Assembly (NCBI GenBank): GCA_026545225.1
Contig: CM048846.1
Span: 13,665,975-13,729,974, forward strand
DNA from: Cornus controversa
Lineage: Eukaryota; Streptophyta; Magnoliopsida; Cornales; Cornaceae
Length of the DNA: 64,000 bases
Reading direction: 5' to 3'
Positions 1 to 11,118 of the stretch are shown here, in pieces. The position numbers and the translations under genes were made by a program. Each line of letters opens with the position of its first letter. Within the stretch, counting starts at the first letter, position 1. A model generated the notes under the pieces. It had not been told where the DNA came from, made no database searches, and saw only the letters and a list, made by a program, of their open reading frames with translations.

Positions 1-202
1 GAATGGCGTCTGGAACTCCATGTTCTGAGAAAGGCAATTTGACCTGCAAGAATTGACAAAAAAAAAAAATTAAAACTTGCAAAGAAAAGTGTTGAGTGAC
101 TCACGTAAAATTGTCTTCTTCAATGAGTTCAATAGATCTATTCGTCGTTCCAGAGACAGCACAAAATTCGAGCAAAGCCCACAAGTGGAATCTGATCTAA
201 AA

Positions 203-238
<36 letters not shown>

Positions 239-499
239 TCAGATTTAATTAATAACGGTCACGGAAGATAAAGTTGCTACTAAAAACAAATGTTCCTTTC
301 AAAGTTCAGCCTCATGCATATGTTGTTTCAAGAGTTTACAATACACAAGAGTGGTGGAGAAGAGGTGGTTTGGTGTTATAATAAATTTCCTTGGGATCTT
401 AGGTTTGAAACTAGCAGACAACAAAAGTAAGTTGTTATATATAATATATATATATATTTTTACACATACCATTCAGCATATGTGGAGCATTCACAGTGA
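1..499. other. AT-rich sequence, no gene seen
   Basis: No coding region or RNA gene is recognisable here. A (TA)n run lies at about 203-226. The stretch may be interior sequence of the retroelement whose 3' end follows, but nothing in it proves that. Confidence 0.4.
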
Positions 500-956
500 G
501 GCAACTATTGCATGAAGAGAAGACAACAACAGAAGAAGAAAATAAAAAAAAAAGAGAAGAAAAAAATCCAGCAGCCGAAAAAAAAAAATAGTGGCGTGAA
601 GAGAGAGAGAAAAGAAAGAAGAAGAAGAAAAAAAAATCCAGCCGCAGTAGGAGAAAAAGAAAGAAGAAGAAAAAAAAAAGGGAGAAGAAAAAAAAATCCA
701 GCGGCAGTAGGAGAAAAAAGAAGAGAAAAAGAAAGAAGAAGAAGAGAAAAAAAAAAAAGAGAGAAGAAAAAAAAAATTCCAACGGCAGTAGGAGAAAAAA
801 AAAAATCTAGCGGCAGTAGGAGAAAAAAGAAGAGAAAAAGAAAGAAGAAGAAGAGAAAAAAAAAGAGAGAGAAGAAAAAAAAAATTCTAGCGGCAGTAGG
901 AGAAATAAAAAATGGATAAAAAATGGGTCTCCAGCATGAAGAGAAGACAACAACAG

Positions 957-987
<31 letters not shown>

Positions 988-1170
988 AAAGTGAGATGCA
1001 GCGTGAAAAAAAGAGAAGAAGAAAAAAAAAAAAAAAGGAAGGTGATTAGAACCTGTCCGTGAAAAGGAGAAAGAGAAGAAGAAGAAAAAATGAAAAGTGA
1101 AAAGGAAAGTGTGAAAGAGAAGAAAAAAAAATGAAAAGTGAAAAGGAAAGTGTGAGAAGGAAAGTAATTG
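500..1170 (+). repeat. Purine-only GA/A-rich minisatellite
   Basis: For about 670 bases the + strand is almost entirely A and G. Degenerate units are punctuated by a core reading TCCAGCGGCAGTAGGAG or close variants (about 565, 635, 695, 777, 806 and 884). A 25-base segment starting GCATGAAGAGAAGACAACAA occurs at about 511 and again at about 935, so a block of roughly 420 bases looks duplicated. Long lysine/arginine-rich or phenylalanine-rich open frames here are composition artefacts. The position upstream of a Tat polypurine tract suggests it belongs to that element's 3' region. Confidence 0.75.
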
Positions 1171-1197
1171 ACATCTACTTATAACAAGATAGTGTTC

Positions 1198-1199
<2 letters not shown>

Positions 1200-1243
<44 letters not shown>
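1200..1243. repeat. (TA)n microsatellite
   Basis: About 22 uninterrupted TA dinucleotides lie between the purine-rich block and unassigned sequence. Similar TA runs occur throughout the window (for example 2168-2204 and 2770-2808) and are not all listed. Confidence 0.9.
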
Positions 1244-1246
<3 letters not shown>

Positions 1247-1570
1247 GACATGTACGGTAAAGGAAATAGAAAAGAAAAAAAAAGTGTGTGAAGTATAAGT
1301 CTATGCATACACTATTTGATGGTGCTGGAAGTTATTATATAGTTTAGTGAGATGGAAAAAGATGCTCACCTGTTATTGGATCTCCAAAAAGAAAACAAAA
1401 GTTGGATCCTGCAAAGTACAGAGAACCTGTACGAAGAGATAAAAAAAAGTATACGCTGGACTATATATATATATTGAGGAAAAAGTAATACATAGGATTA
1501 CCAGTAGTCTTCTCTTGTGCATTTAAGAGTATGAAAGATCTGGAGTCATGGATCATGTATATATAAGCCA
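1244..1570. other. Unassigned spacer, probably retroelement interior
   Basis: No open frame of note, no RNA gene and no clear repeat. It links the purine-rich minisatellite to the next tandem array and is probably part of the same 3' untranslated region. Confidence 0.35.
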
Positions 1571-1579
1571 GCTGAAAAT

Positions 1580-1885
1580 TAGTCTCAGTTGCAATGGGAT
1601 TTGGAAGACTCCAATTCGGTTTGGACAAGGAAAAAATCCTATTTGCAATGGCATGCTCGAAGTCTTCAATTCCACTTGGATAAGAAAAATCCTATTTGCA
1701 ATACGATTTTCAAGTCTTCAATTCCACTTGGACAATGAAAAAAAAATCCTATTTGCGATAGGATCCTCGAAGTCTTCAATTCCACTTGGATAATGAAAAA
1801 AAAATCCTATTTGCAATAGGATCCTTAAGTCTTTGTTTCAACTTGACAAAGAAGACATCCTTTTTGCAGTTGGATTCTCGCAAAA
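1580..1885 (+). repeat. ~56-bp tandem repeat of a Tat-type 3' UTR
   Basis: Six degenerate copies share the core ATCCTATTTGCAATAGGATC followed by AGTCTTCAATTCCACTTGGA. Cores start near 1584, 1637, 1694, 1748, 1805 and 1860. The array ends about 90 bases before a polypurine tract and LTR. Tandem repeats just upstream of the 3' LTR are a known trait of plant Tat/Ogre-type Gypsy elements. The 81-residue open frame across the array is a by-product of the repeat. Confidence 0.85.
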
Positions 1886-1974
1886 AAAAAAAGTTGCGAA
1901 AGTTAAATACTTCAAGTCCCGCTTTAGGTTCGTAACAAGTTTGATATAGTGCGACACTTGAAGTGGGGGCAATT

Positions 1975-2165
1975 TGTAGACATTAAAAAATTACATGAAG
2001 GACCCAAAATATAATTTAGGCTTATCTTTAGCTTAGCCCACTTTGGAATGTGGCCTAGTGAGTCAGATAATTTGAAGCCTAGATCCCCCACAAATGAATG
2101 GGTCATGGGCTGATCCAAATTATCTAAAAAAATATCCAAGCCCACTTGAAAATGGGTTAAATGGA

Positions 2166-2207
<42 letters not shown>

Positions 2208-2667
2208 TCATCAAAGATAATTATTATGTATATATTGGATAATTATCACAATTATCATAAATGATCATTATTAGGAGAAAAGAAAATTACAAAGTTACCC
2301 CTCCAAGAAGTCTATAAATAGAGGTAGATGGTGAAGAGAAGAGGACCAGAAGATTCTCAGAAAAAGCTGAAACTCTACAGAGGTCTTCACTCAAAATTCA
2401 AAGCTCCAAAGTCCCTAAACCCTAAAGAAGAACAACAACAAGCATATCATCCACGTGCCGTTCTTCATCAAAAGTTTCAATCCAATTCAAGATCAAGCTC
2501 TAGCAGCCCTTGAAGCCAAATCACTAAGGAGATCGAATAAGAGGAATTATCTTTCTTTTGTAAAGATTTACAGAGAATTGTAAACATCTTTTTCTTAAAT
2601 AAATAAAAATTATTGATTTGTCACTAATTTTCGTCCTAGATTTTCGGACACGAAATTTGTGTGTACA
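1975..2667 (+). repeat. 3' LTR of the Tat-type element
   Basis: It begins TGTAGACATT directly after the polypurine tract and ends GTGTACA. It contains a TATA-type box (CTATAAATAGAGG, about 2311) and a (TA)n run at 2168-2204. The length of 693 bp is modest for the clade. The sequence following the final CA does not resemble a primer binding site, which supports reading this as the 3' rather than the 5' LTR. Confidence 0.75.
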
Positions 2668-2765
2668 GCGGCAATGGCGGCATTATCAATATAGAAGGAA
2701 TCGTGTCCGTTAGATAGATTGATTTTAGATCGTAAAGATAGACAGATGTTTTAGACCAAACTTAA

Positions 2766-2812
<47 letters not shown>

Positions 2813-2983
2813 CCCATGGGCATAGTCCAGTGAACCCTTCCATTCAATTTTTTTCTTTTTAAATTTTGAATGTGTATCTTTTTATAATTCTAAAACCACC
2901 ATCTCTTCAAATTATAAAAAACCTTACGTGTTAGTCACTCATTTTTTCTTATTTTAATTATATATATATTTCATATATCTTAA

Positions 2984-3598
2984 TAGGGGTGCAACTTGAG
3001 TTGGGCAATACGAACCCAACCCGAGTCTAGCCCAATTTTTTACAAGCTTGGACAATTATTTTTACAATTAGGATTAAACTTGGGTTGAAAAATCTTAACC
3101 CGAACTTAATTAGGGTTGGGCTTGGGTTGAGGTGCCAACAACCTGAGCCTAACTCGAACCCGAATTGTAATATTATTTTTATACATATTTTTTATTTTAA
3201 ATATATTATATATAATATTCAAATTATGATAACCTTTTTCTTTTCAACTTTCTTTAATTTAATCTTAATTTATTGTATGTTAACACTTTGGATAATTAAT
3301 TTATTAAAAAATTGTTTGTAATTTTTTAGAAATTTGCATTAAGTTCTTAATTTTGTGTGTTTAGGAGTAATCTAATGTGAAACTTATTAAAAATCACTTT
3401 AAATTTTCAACATGAAGATTGGTGATATAGATAACCCGAATTAACCCGACTTTTTAACCCGAAATCTCAACCCGAGTTTAAAAATTTAAGGATGGGTTGG
3501 GCTAGGGTTGGAGTATGGTTAGGGTTGAACATTTCATATGTAGGATTGAGTCCAAGTAGTACCTCTAACCCGCCCAACCCACTTGAGTTGCAGCCCTA
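2984..3598. mobile_element. hAT-type MITE, copy 1
   Basis: A 615-bp element with no coding capacity. The left end TAGGGGTGCAACTTGAGTT and the right end (read on the minus strand, TAGGGCTGCAACTCAAGT) form imperfect terminal inverted repeats. It is flanked by a perfect 8-bp duplication, TATCTTAA, at 2976-2983 and 3599-3606; an 8-bp TSD is diagnostic of the hAT superfamily. Inner sequence is rich in AACCCGA/GGGTTGGG motifs. The intact TSD suggests fairly recent insertion. Confidence 0.88.
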
Positions 3599-3606
3599 TA
3601 TCTTAA

Positions 3607-3802
3607 GCCACCACTTCTTATAATTATCAAAAAAAAAATTATTGTAACATATTTTCTTTTTTCAATTTTTCTCTCTTTTTCCCACATATTGCATCTCTAA
3701 CTTTCTTTTCTTAGATTTTACAACTAGTTCCTTACTTAAAAATCCTAATCATCAACTAAGTCTTTTTATTGGTCTCTCTCCTAATCTCTTTTTTTTTTTT
3801 TT
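3607..3802. other. AT-rich spacer
   Basis: Short T-rich sequence between two transposable elements. It ends in a run of about 14 T that probably served as the target of the next element. Confidence 0.5.
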
Positions 3803-4642
3803 GGATAAATATTATTAACACCTCCTGAAGTTTGTCCGTATTTCACACAGATACAATTTCATGAAATTTCATCACAAACACCTCTTAAGGTTTGTTCTGT
3901 TTGACATAGACACTCCTACCGTAAACTAGACAACCTCTTAGGACTCTAACACCTTGTAAAATGACTTTCATACACACTTTGATTTGTGAAAAGATATATT
4001 TGAAATATTAAATTACCAATTTACTCAAACATAATCTTTTCATGGACCAAAATACTTTTTTATATTAGTTATACTATATATATAATATAACTAATATTTT
4101 ATATATTTCTCTATTAGATTTATAATTACACATTATATATTTTACATATTAAATATAAATTAAATTTGTAAACTTTAAAATCAACAAAATTTGCGAATGA
4201 TATAGTTGCATAAATATTAAAATATTTAATATACAAATAGGCAAATTGAAAAATATGTAATTAAATATTATGCACTTAACAATTAATAGGCAAATTGCAA
4301 ATCTTTCAAATTTGAAAATATGTAATTATGTACTTAAAAATTACAAATTTATTAAATGAAAGAATTATAACATTAATCAAATACCTAATGTTAGGGTACA
4401 AATTAAATGTTAAGTTACAACATTATTTTAGTTTATTTTAATTAATAAATAAGTTTTTGTGTATTATCGGGTTTTTGGTTAGTTTCATAATTCCTAGCCA
4501 TTTTATGAGTTTAATGTCCAAATTACAGTCCAAGTGATTTTCTGACGAGCTTCCAAAGGTCCAAATTTGTATTATCAAGAGATTGAAATCCAAATGTGTA
4601 TATATATTCCTATATATAGATATATATATTTATATAGTACAT

Positions 4643-4684
<42 letters not shown>

Positions 4685-4699
4685 ATGTGTGTGTGTGCA

Positions 4700-5095
4700 G
4701 GTGTGGCCACCAACTTTGCCCATCACCACCACTGTTCAATCACCAAAATTATCAGATTCTCCACGCCAAGAAGCCCATTACCAAACTTCATCATCAAACA
4801 AGTTCCATCATTGAAGGTCCATGCCAAGACCATGTATGCCATCATCATTAAGCCACGCCCAGAGCTCACCATGCATAACAGATGAGGACTCACTGCCATG
4901 TTTCGCCAGCGAAGCATAACTCGTCTCAACCTAAACTTCTTCCTCAAACAACTTCTTCACTGCCAAGCACCATGGAATTACACCAGTCATTTTCTTCGAC
5001 CATACCACCATCATAAACCATAAAAAAACTAAGCCCCGTTGACCTATCTCTGCCACGTCTCCACCATTGTTCACCGAAGCACCACCATTCTCTAC
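4700..5095 (-). other. CCACCA-rich internal filler of the MULE, part 1
   Basis: More GC-rich than its surroundings, with repeated CACCA/CATCA words. Short open frames exist on both strands, but none has a recognisable domain. With 5767-6070 it forms one block split by the MITE. It may be a captured host fragment (Pack-MULE style), but I cannot name a parent gene. The minus strand is given only because the block reads as a GA-rich leader followed by GGTGGTG-rich sequence in that direction. Confidence 0.35.
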
Positions 5096-5766
5096 TAGGG
5101 TTGCAACTTTGGTCAGTCAACCCAAACCCAACCCAACCCAACCCAAGCCTAGCCCAGTTTTTCATGGGCTCGGGTAGCCCTTTTTACAATTAGGGTTGTA
5201 CTTAAGTTAAAAATTCTCAATTCAAATTCAATTAGGGTTAGGCTAAGGTTAAGGTCTCATCAACCCGAGCCCAACCCGAACCCGAACTCGAATTCTAATT
5301 TTATTTTTTATATATTTTTATTTTAAGTATATCCTAATTATTTCAAATTATGGTTAGGTCAGTCTAGTCAATGGTCCATTGGTTATTATGTCATATGATG
5401 TACTTGCCAATATTTTTAATTTTTTCAATTGTGAATTAGTTATGATTATTCCTTTTAGCTTTTACAATAATTATGTCTAGTGGTAGATGATGTGCATTCC
5501 AAACACATAAAAGAATGAGAAATCAATCTGTAAGTTTCATAAAGTCAATGTCGTATATGATGCTCATAGTGGTAACTCGAAATCTCATCCCGAGTTGCAA
5601 ACACGAATTCAACCCGAACTAAAAAATTTAAGAATGAGTTGGACTAGGGTGTGTTAACTTAGGCTGAAGCTCGGGTTAGGGTTGAGTTAGGATTGAACAT
5701 TTCATATGTCGGGTTCAACCCGAGTTGTACCTCCAACTCGCCCAACCTGCCCGAGTTGCACCCATA
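5096..5766. mobile_element. hAT-type MITE, copy 2, inside the MULE
   Basis: A 671-bp relative of the element at 2984-3598. It starts TAGGGTTGCAACT and ends GAGTTGCACCCATA. Its flanks TTCTCTAC (5088-5095) and CTCTCCAC (5767-5774) agree at 6 of 8 positions, consistent with an older hAT target duplication. The inner AACCCGA-rich sequence and the sub-end segment GATTGAACATTTCATATG are shared with copy 1. The insertion must postdate the MULE. Confidence 0.8.
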
Positions 5767-6070
5767 CTCTCCACCCACCATGACAGCAATAATTCCACCA
5801 CTGGTTCACTATCGAACTAAGACCCAGTCCCATCACCACCGAAAGTTCACCACCGCCAAAGTATGTTCCCCGTCCATGGCCACTATTGTAGACCTATGGA
5901 GCTCCACTCACCATTGCCCAAACCCAGTGATCATCACTCTCGTCACCACCCCTCTTCACTGGACATCCACCATTGAAAACCCGAGAAAAAAAAAGAGAGC
6001 TAAGCCAGAGCAGTTGTGGAGAGAGAGGTGGTTATTAGAGAGAGAGAAGAAAGTTAGAGAAAGAAGATGA
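5767..6070 (-). other. CCACCA-rich internal filler of the MULE, part 2
   Basis: Continuation of the block at 4700-5095 beyond the MITE. It ends in a GA-rich stretch (about 5985-6075). The 125-residue open frame on the + strand has no motif I recognise and is probably a composition artefact. Confidence 0.35.
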
Positions 6071-6336
6071 AGAGAGGGTTGTTAGAGCACATGGATAGAG
6101 TGAGAAAAAATATTTTCTTTTTATTATGGGGGCAATATGGTCTTTTCTTATATAGTTTTTTGTTTAAAAAATTATTATAAAATGAAAGGCAATTGTGACA
6201 TTTCATACTTAATTAACGTCGTAAGGACACCATTTAAATGGAAAAGCTAACAAGGGGGTGTTTGTGACGAAATTTCACGAAATTGTATCTGTGTGAAATA
6301 AGGGCAAACCTCAAGTGATGTCAGTGATATTTACCC

Positions 6337-6649
6337 TTTTTATTTTTTATAAGTAAGTTACTAACATATCCAAACTCAAACGTAAGTCAATTGTTGGTCC
6401 CAAGAGGACTTGAACTCTTAAAATTTAATTTGAAAAGAAAAAAAAAGATACCACTTGTGTTAGAAATATTTTAATAAAAAATTACAAATATTATTTATGA
6501 CGAATTTTATTAAGAGAATTATGGAGTTCTTTATTAGCATCATTACTATCAACAAGGAATTACTCTCTCAAACCTTATAAAATGAGACTTTTCAAATGAT
6601 CTATCTATTTTACTAATATCATCTATTGTAAAACTCTTATATTGTGACG
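6337..6649. other. Spacer with a possible SINE-like scrap
   Basis: AT-rich. On the minus strand near 6402-6420 the words AGTTCAAGTCCTC resemble a tRNA B-box, as found in SINEs, but there is no A-box or tail that would support a call. Nothing else is seen. Confidence 0.3.
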
Positions 6650-8647
6650 ACTTTATCGCTTGGGTGTGAAAAGGATTTGGTACTAGTCTTCTGGTGAAAA
6701 AAGTGTTCATTAGGAGAAACGATCCCATCCCACATCGCTTGGGTGTGGAAAAGACTTGGTACTAGTTTTTTTGGTGAACATGCTCACTGGAAAATGCGGT
6801 TGCAAGCAACTAGTGTCCCAAATCTTTTGGGTGTAAAAAGGACTTGGTACTAGTCTTTTAGTGAACTTGCTCATTGGTATAAATGGTACCATTGTTGACC
6901 TAGCCTAAAGTGTTCCAACAACGATCCCATGATATTAGTGTTGACCTAGCCGAAAGTGTGCCAACAATGATCCTATCCCACATCGCTTGTTGACCCAGCC
7001 GAAAGTGTGCCAACAACAATCCCATGGTATTAGTGTTCCCAGCCGGAAGTGTGCCAACAACGATCCCATCTCATATCGCTTACTGACCTAGCCGAAAGTG
7101 CGTCAACAACAATCCCATCTCACATCGCTTACTGACCCAGCCGAAAGTGTGCCAACAACGATCCTATCTCACATCGCTTACTAACTCAACCGAAAGTGTG
7201 CCAACAACAATCCCATCCCACATCACTTGCTGACCTAGCCGAAAGTGTGCTAACAACAATCTCATCCCATATTGTTTGGGTGTGGAAAGGACTTGGTACT
7301 AGTCTTCTGGTGAAGAACGTGCTCATTGGGAGAAACGATTTTATCCCACATCACTTAGGTGTGGAAAGGAATTTGTACTGGTCTTCTAGTGAACGTGCTC
7401 ATTGGAGAGACGATTGCGAACAATTGGTGTTGTATTTTGGAGTCTGGTGAACATACTCAGTGGGAGACGCGGTTGTGAGCAACTGGTGTTGTATTTTGGA
7501 GTCTAGTGAATGTGCTTATTGGGAGTCACGGTTGCAAGCAACTAGTGTTGTATTTTAGATTCTGGTGAACGTGCTCATTGGTACTAGTCTTCTAGTGAAC
7601 ATGCTCATTGGGAGTTATATGTATATATACTTTTCTATTTGTTAATGAGTTTATAGGCAACGAGCTGAAAGTGTGCCAACGATGATCCCATCCCATATCA
7701 CTTATTGATCTATCCAAAAGTGTGGCAACAACAATCCCATCCCACATCGCTTGTTCATCCAATCGGAAGTGTGCCAACAATGATCTTATCTCACATTGTT
7801 TGGGTGTGGAAAGGACTTGGTACTCGTCTTTTGCTGAACGTGCTCATTGAAAGACGTGATTGCGAGGAACTGGTATTGTATTTTGGAGTATGGTGAACAT
7901 GCTCATTGGTACTAGTCTTCTGGTGAACGTGCTCATTGGGAGTTATATGTATATATACTTCTCTATTGGTTAATGAGTTTTTGGGCAATGAGTGAACATG
8001 TTATTGATACTAGTCTTTTGGTGAATGTGCTCATTGGGAGTTGTTAATATACATATGTATGTATATATACTTATCTATTTGTTAATGAGTTTATGGACAA
8101 CAAGACAAGGACTTGGAACTAGTCTTCTGGTGAAGGTGCTCATTGGTACTAGTCTTCTGGTGAATGTGCTCATTCGGAGTTGTTAATGAGTTTATGGGCA
8201 ACAAGACTAGTAAACGTGCTCATTGGGAGACGCGGGTGCGAGTAATGGTGTTGTATTTTGGAGTATGGTGAATGTGCTCATTGGGAGACGCGGTTGCTCA
8301 TATATACTTCTGTATTTGTTAATGAGTTTATGGACAACAAGACAATTACTTGGTACTAGACTTCTGGTGAACGTGCTCATTGGGTGACGCGATTGCGAAC
8401 AATGGTATTGTATTTTGGAGTATGGTGAATGTGCTCATTGGGAGACACGATTGCTCATATATACTTCTTTATTTGTTAATAAGTTTATGGACAACAAGAC
8501 AATTACTTGGTACTAAACTTCTGGTGAACGTGTTTATTGGGAGATGCGTACTTGGTACTAGTCTTATGGTAAACGTGCTCATTTGTTAATGAGTTTATGG
8601 ATAACAAGATAATTACTTGGTATTGGACTTCTGGTGAATGTGCTCAC
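6650..8647 (+). repeat. Composite minisatellite array, left part
   Basis: Two unit types alternate. Type A (mainly 6890-7290, again about 7660-7800) has a period of 45-50 bp with the words CGAAAGTGTGCCAACAA and GATCCCATCCCACATCGCTT; about eleven copies. Type B carries TACTAGTCTTCTGGTGAACG then TGCTCATTGGGAG, and is followed either by a segment containing CTGGTGTTGTATTTTGGAGT or by one containing TTAATGAGTTTATGGGCAAC. No protein is expected; the open frames across it are by-products. Confidence 0.85.
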
Positions 8648-11118
8648 AGGGGCTGCTCAACATAATTTTAGGCCTTAGGCAAAAATTATAAAAGGGGTCT
8701 TTCAATATTTAATATATTAATATCAAATAATAATTAGTAATACTTATTTAAAAATTATTTTTCTTGCTTTTTGAGATGCAAAATTACTAATTAGATTCTT
8801 ATTCAAGTTTTGCTAAAATATCTTTTTCAATAGATAATATAGTGAGTCCATTTAATCTTTCTTGTGAGATAGTTGATCTTAGATATGATTTTATCAACTT
8901 TAATTTTGAAAAACTCCTTTCTGCTACAGCTACAGCTACATGTATTATCAATAATATTATGTAAGCAATGCATGCATTTGGAAAAGAATCTAGTCTTTTT
9001 ATATAACTTAACATTTCAATTGAAGTGTTTGTTTCTATTTGTATTTTTTTTTTTAAATTTTTTGTTCTGAAAATAAATCTAAACCATCAATATCAGAAGA
9101 CTCATCATGTTTTAGAAAGAGTTCTAAATTAAGACAATATTTTCTCATAGTATCATCATTACGATTTTAACTTTTTAAAATTAAAAATAAAAAATATCTT
9201 CATATATTTTGAATTGTTCAAACCTACTATGAATTAAAGAAATAGATAGGTCAACTGTATATAAAAAATAATCAGTCCTAACAGATTCTTCGGCTAATCG
9301 AGTTGGCTTGTTATCTATATTCTCATCAAATTATTTTTTTCCTACGAATTATACATTTTTCACAAAATACAGGTTTTGTTTCCATTTCATTAACAATTTA
9401 TTTAGCTAAAATAATAGCTGATGTAAATCCATTTTCTCTATATTTTGTAAAATAAGATATAAGACCTTTTAATTGATCTATGGCAACATCAATATGAATA
9501 TCTTGAGATTGCAAGTTTTTATTAATTGAATTAACAACAAATAATATGTCATACCAAATAGTCATACCCCCAATAAAAACTCAAAATTCTCAAATTCATA
9601 TATTCCTAAACATTTAGCTTCACTTCTTGTCTTAGGATCTTCACTATTTTTTTTCTAATTGAAGTAAAGCATCTCTTATTTGTGGAGCTTGAAATGTTAT
9701 TGTTTTAACACTTTCAATTTGACTTTCCCAATAGGTTTGTGACAATGATTTAATTGTTAAACCGGATATATTATCTTGTAAAATTTTCTACCATTTTGTG
9801 GAAGAAGAAAATAATGAATATATTCGTTGTACAACTCCAAAAAAAGATATAACTTTAGGACAAGAGTTGGCCATATCACAAAGTAATAAGTTCAGATTAT
9901 GACAACCACATGGTGTATAGAATGTTATAGGGTTTATGTCTAGTAGTCTTTTTTGCACACCTTGATTTTTTCCTTTCATGTTAGATCTATTATCACATCT
10001 TGTCCTCTTATATTATAAATATCAAGTTCAAGATTTTTTATTTCATTTATAAGTTCGTCAAAAAAGCCTTTTTCAGATGTGTCAAATACTTTTAGAAATT
10101 CTAAAAAATATTCTTGTACTTTTATTGGAGTTGTTGAAATATCCACGCATCTTAATATAAGAGACATTTGTTCTTGATGACTTGCATCTGGAGTGCAATC
10201 AAGTATAATTGAAAAATATTTTGTTTCTTTTATTTTTTTTAATAATTATATTCTTAGTTTCAAATGCTAACATATTTATCAATTCATTTTGTATGTTATG
10301 TCCAAGATAATGATTATGAGTCTCACCATGTTGAATACGCTGTAGATGCTCTTGCATTATTGGATCAAATTCAGCAATCATTTCAATAAGGCTTAAAAAA
10401 AATTCATTGTTTTCTTGATATATTTTCTCATTTTTTTCCACGAAATTCCAAATTATTTTTGCAAGATTTTTCACAACAGCAATAATTCTTTGTAAAACTT
10501 TTTTCCAATGATCTTTCTCTTTATTAATTTGTTCTTGGATGCTTTTATCAATTGTCTTATCCTTTAACAACCTTGCTTCTAAATCTACCCCTAAGTGTTC
10601 ATGTTAGTAATATGTCCATTAGTTGTTTCGTGATTTTTAAGTTTAGCACTGAAATTTTTTCAATCTCTTGTTCCATCATTAGTTAATTGGCTTGTGTTAT
10701 ACTTTGAATCAAACAACTTGTAACAAAAACAAAATACTATATCTGAATATTTTGAATACACGAGCCATTTTTTATCATGCTTCTCTTCATTTGATAATTT
10801 TCGAACATAATATATGGCAGAAAAATGCCTAGAGTTTTCATCTTTAGGAAAATTGAAATCATTATATCTAATTGGACCATTTTCTACTAATAAATCTCTT
10901 ACTTTTGTATTAATATTTTTTCATTGTCCAAGATCATAGATATTTGTGGCAATTGAATATGATTTTTGATTAACATCTTCATTTTTCTTACTTGTTCACT
11001 TTCTTCCAATTTTTTTTGATGTTCTTCATAAAGAATTTTCTTATCACACATTTAATTATCATTATGAATCAAGTCACTATTATCTATTTCTTTCATTGTT
11101 GTAAAATCTTCTAATTCT
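8648..11118 (-). mobile_element. Decayed hAT transposon (TTF/DUF4371 type)
   Basis: The left end CAGGGGCTGCTCAACATAAT abuts the satellite and matches the CAGGGGC-type ends of this hAT group. The matching opposite terminus is not visible on the right, where satellite resumes at about 11119, so that end is probably lost or diverged and no TSD could be read. The element carries a minus-strand transposase in pieces. It interrupts the tandem array, so it is younger than the array. Confidence 0.7.
8770..10860 (-). pseudogene. hAT transposase relic, TTF finger-DUF4371-hATC
   Basis: Read right to left, three regions are recognisable. About 10600-10860 resembles the TTF-type zinc finger (words SRHFSAIYYVRKL and YNTSQLTNDGTRD). 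About 9976-10570 resembles DUF4371, with QEQINKEKDHWKKVLQRI, GHNIQNELINMLA and CVDISTTPIKVQEYFLEFL. 8799-9014 is the C-terminal dimerisation region with AERSFSKLKLIKSYLRST and SQERLNGL. These lie in different open segments (8799-9014, 9788-9979, 9976-10167, 10199-10570) separated by stops and frame changes, so no transposase can be made. The family resembles plant zinc finger MYM-type 1-like proteins. Confidence 0.75.

Larger units (their letters stand above)
1500..2667 (+). mobile_element. 3' end of a Tat-type Ty3/Gypsy element (fossil)
   Basis: The visible part holds the tandem array, a polypurine tract (AAGTGGGGGCAATT, about 1961-1974) and a terminal LTR. No protein-coding part of this copy is in the window, so the body lies further left or is lost. 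Orientation is +, from the order PPT then LTR. The left limit given is nominal; the purine-rich block to the left may also belong to it. Confidence 0.75.
3803..6336. mobile_element. Mutator-like non-autonomous element
   Basis: The two ends are inverted copies for about 80-90 bp. The left end begins GGATAAATATTATTAACACC and the reverse complement of the right end begins GGGTAAATATCACTGACATC; both then share TATTTCACACAGATACAATT. Long TIRs with no recognisable transposase fit a non-autonomous MULE. The target is poly-T on both sides, so the expected 9-bp TSD cannot be read. The interior holds AT-rich sequence, a (TA)n(TG)n run near 4640-4700, CCACCA-rich coding-like sequence (about 4700-5095 and 5767-6070) and an inserted hAT MITE. 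Confidence 0.7.

Noticed and set aside
435-1308. Long Lys/Arg-rich and Phe-rich open frames on both strands
   Set aside because: They follow from the purine-only repeat; there is no domain, no normal codon use and no gene context.
2668-2700. Primer binding site after the left LTR, which would make it a 5' LTR
   Set aside because: GCGGCAATGGCGGC does not match known primer sites, and the polypurine tract lies on the other side, so it is a 3' LTR.
6345-6425. tRNA gene or SINE suggested by a B-box-like word on the minus strand
   Set aside because: No A-box, no cloverleaf and no tail; the match is too short to call.
6890-7290. Possible CRISPR-like array of regularly spaced repeats
   Set aside because: This is plant nuclear DNA. 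The 'spacers' are also repeated and degenerate, units are contiguous and no cas genes are present; it is a tandem repeat.
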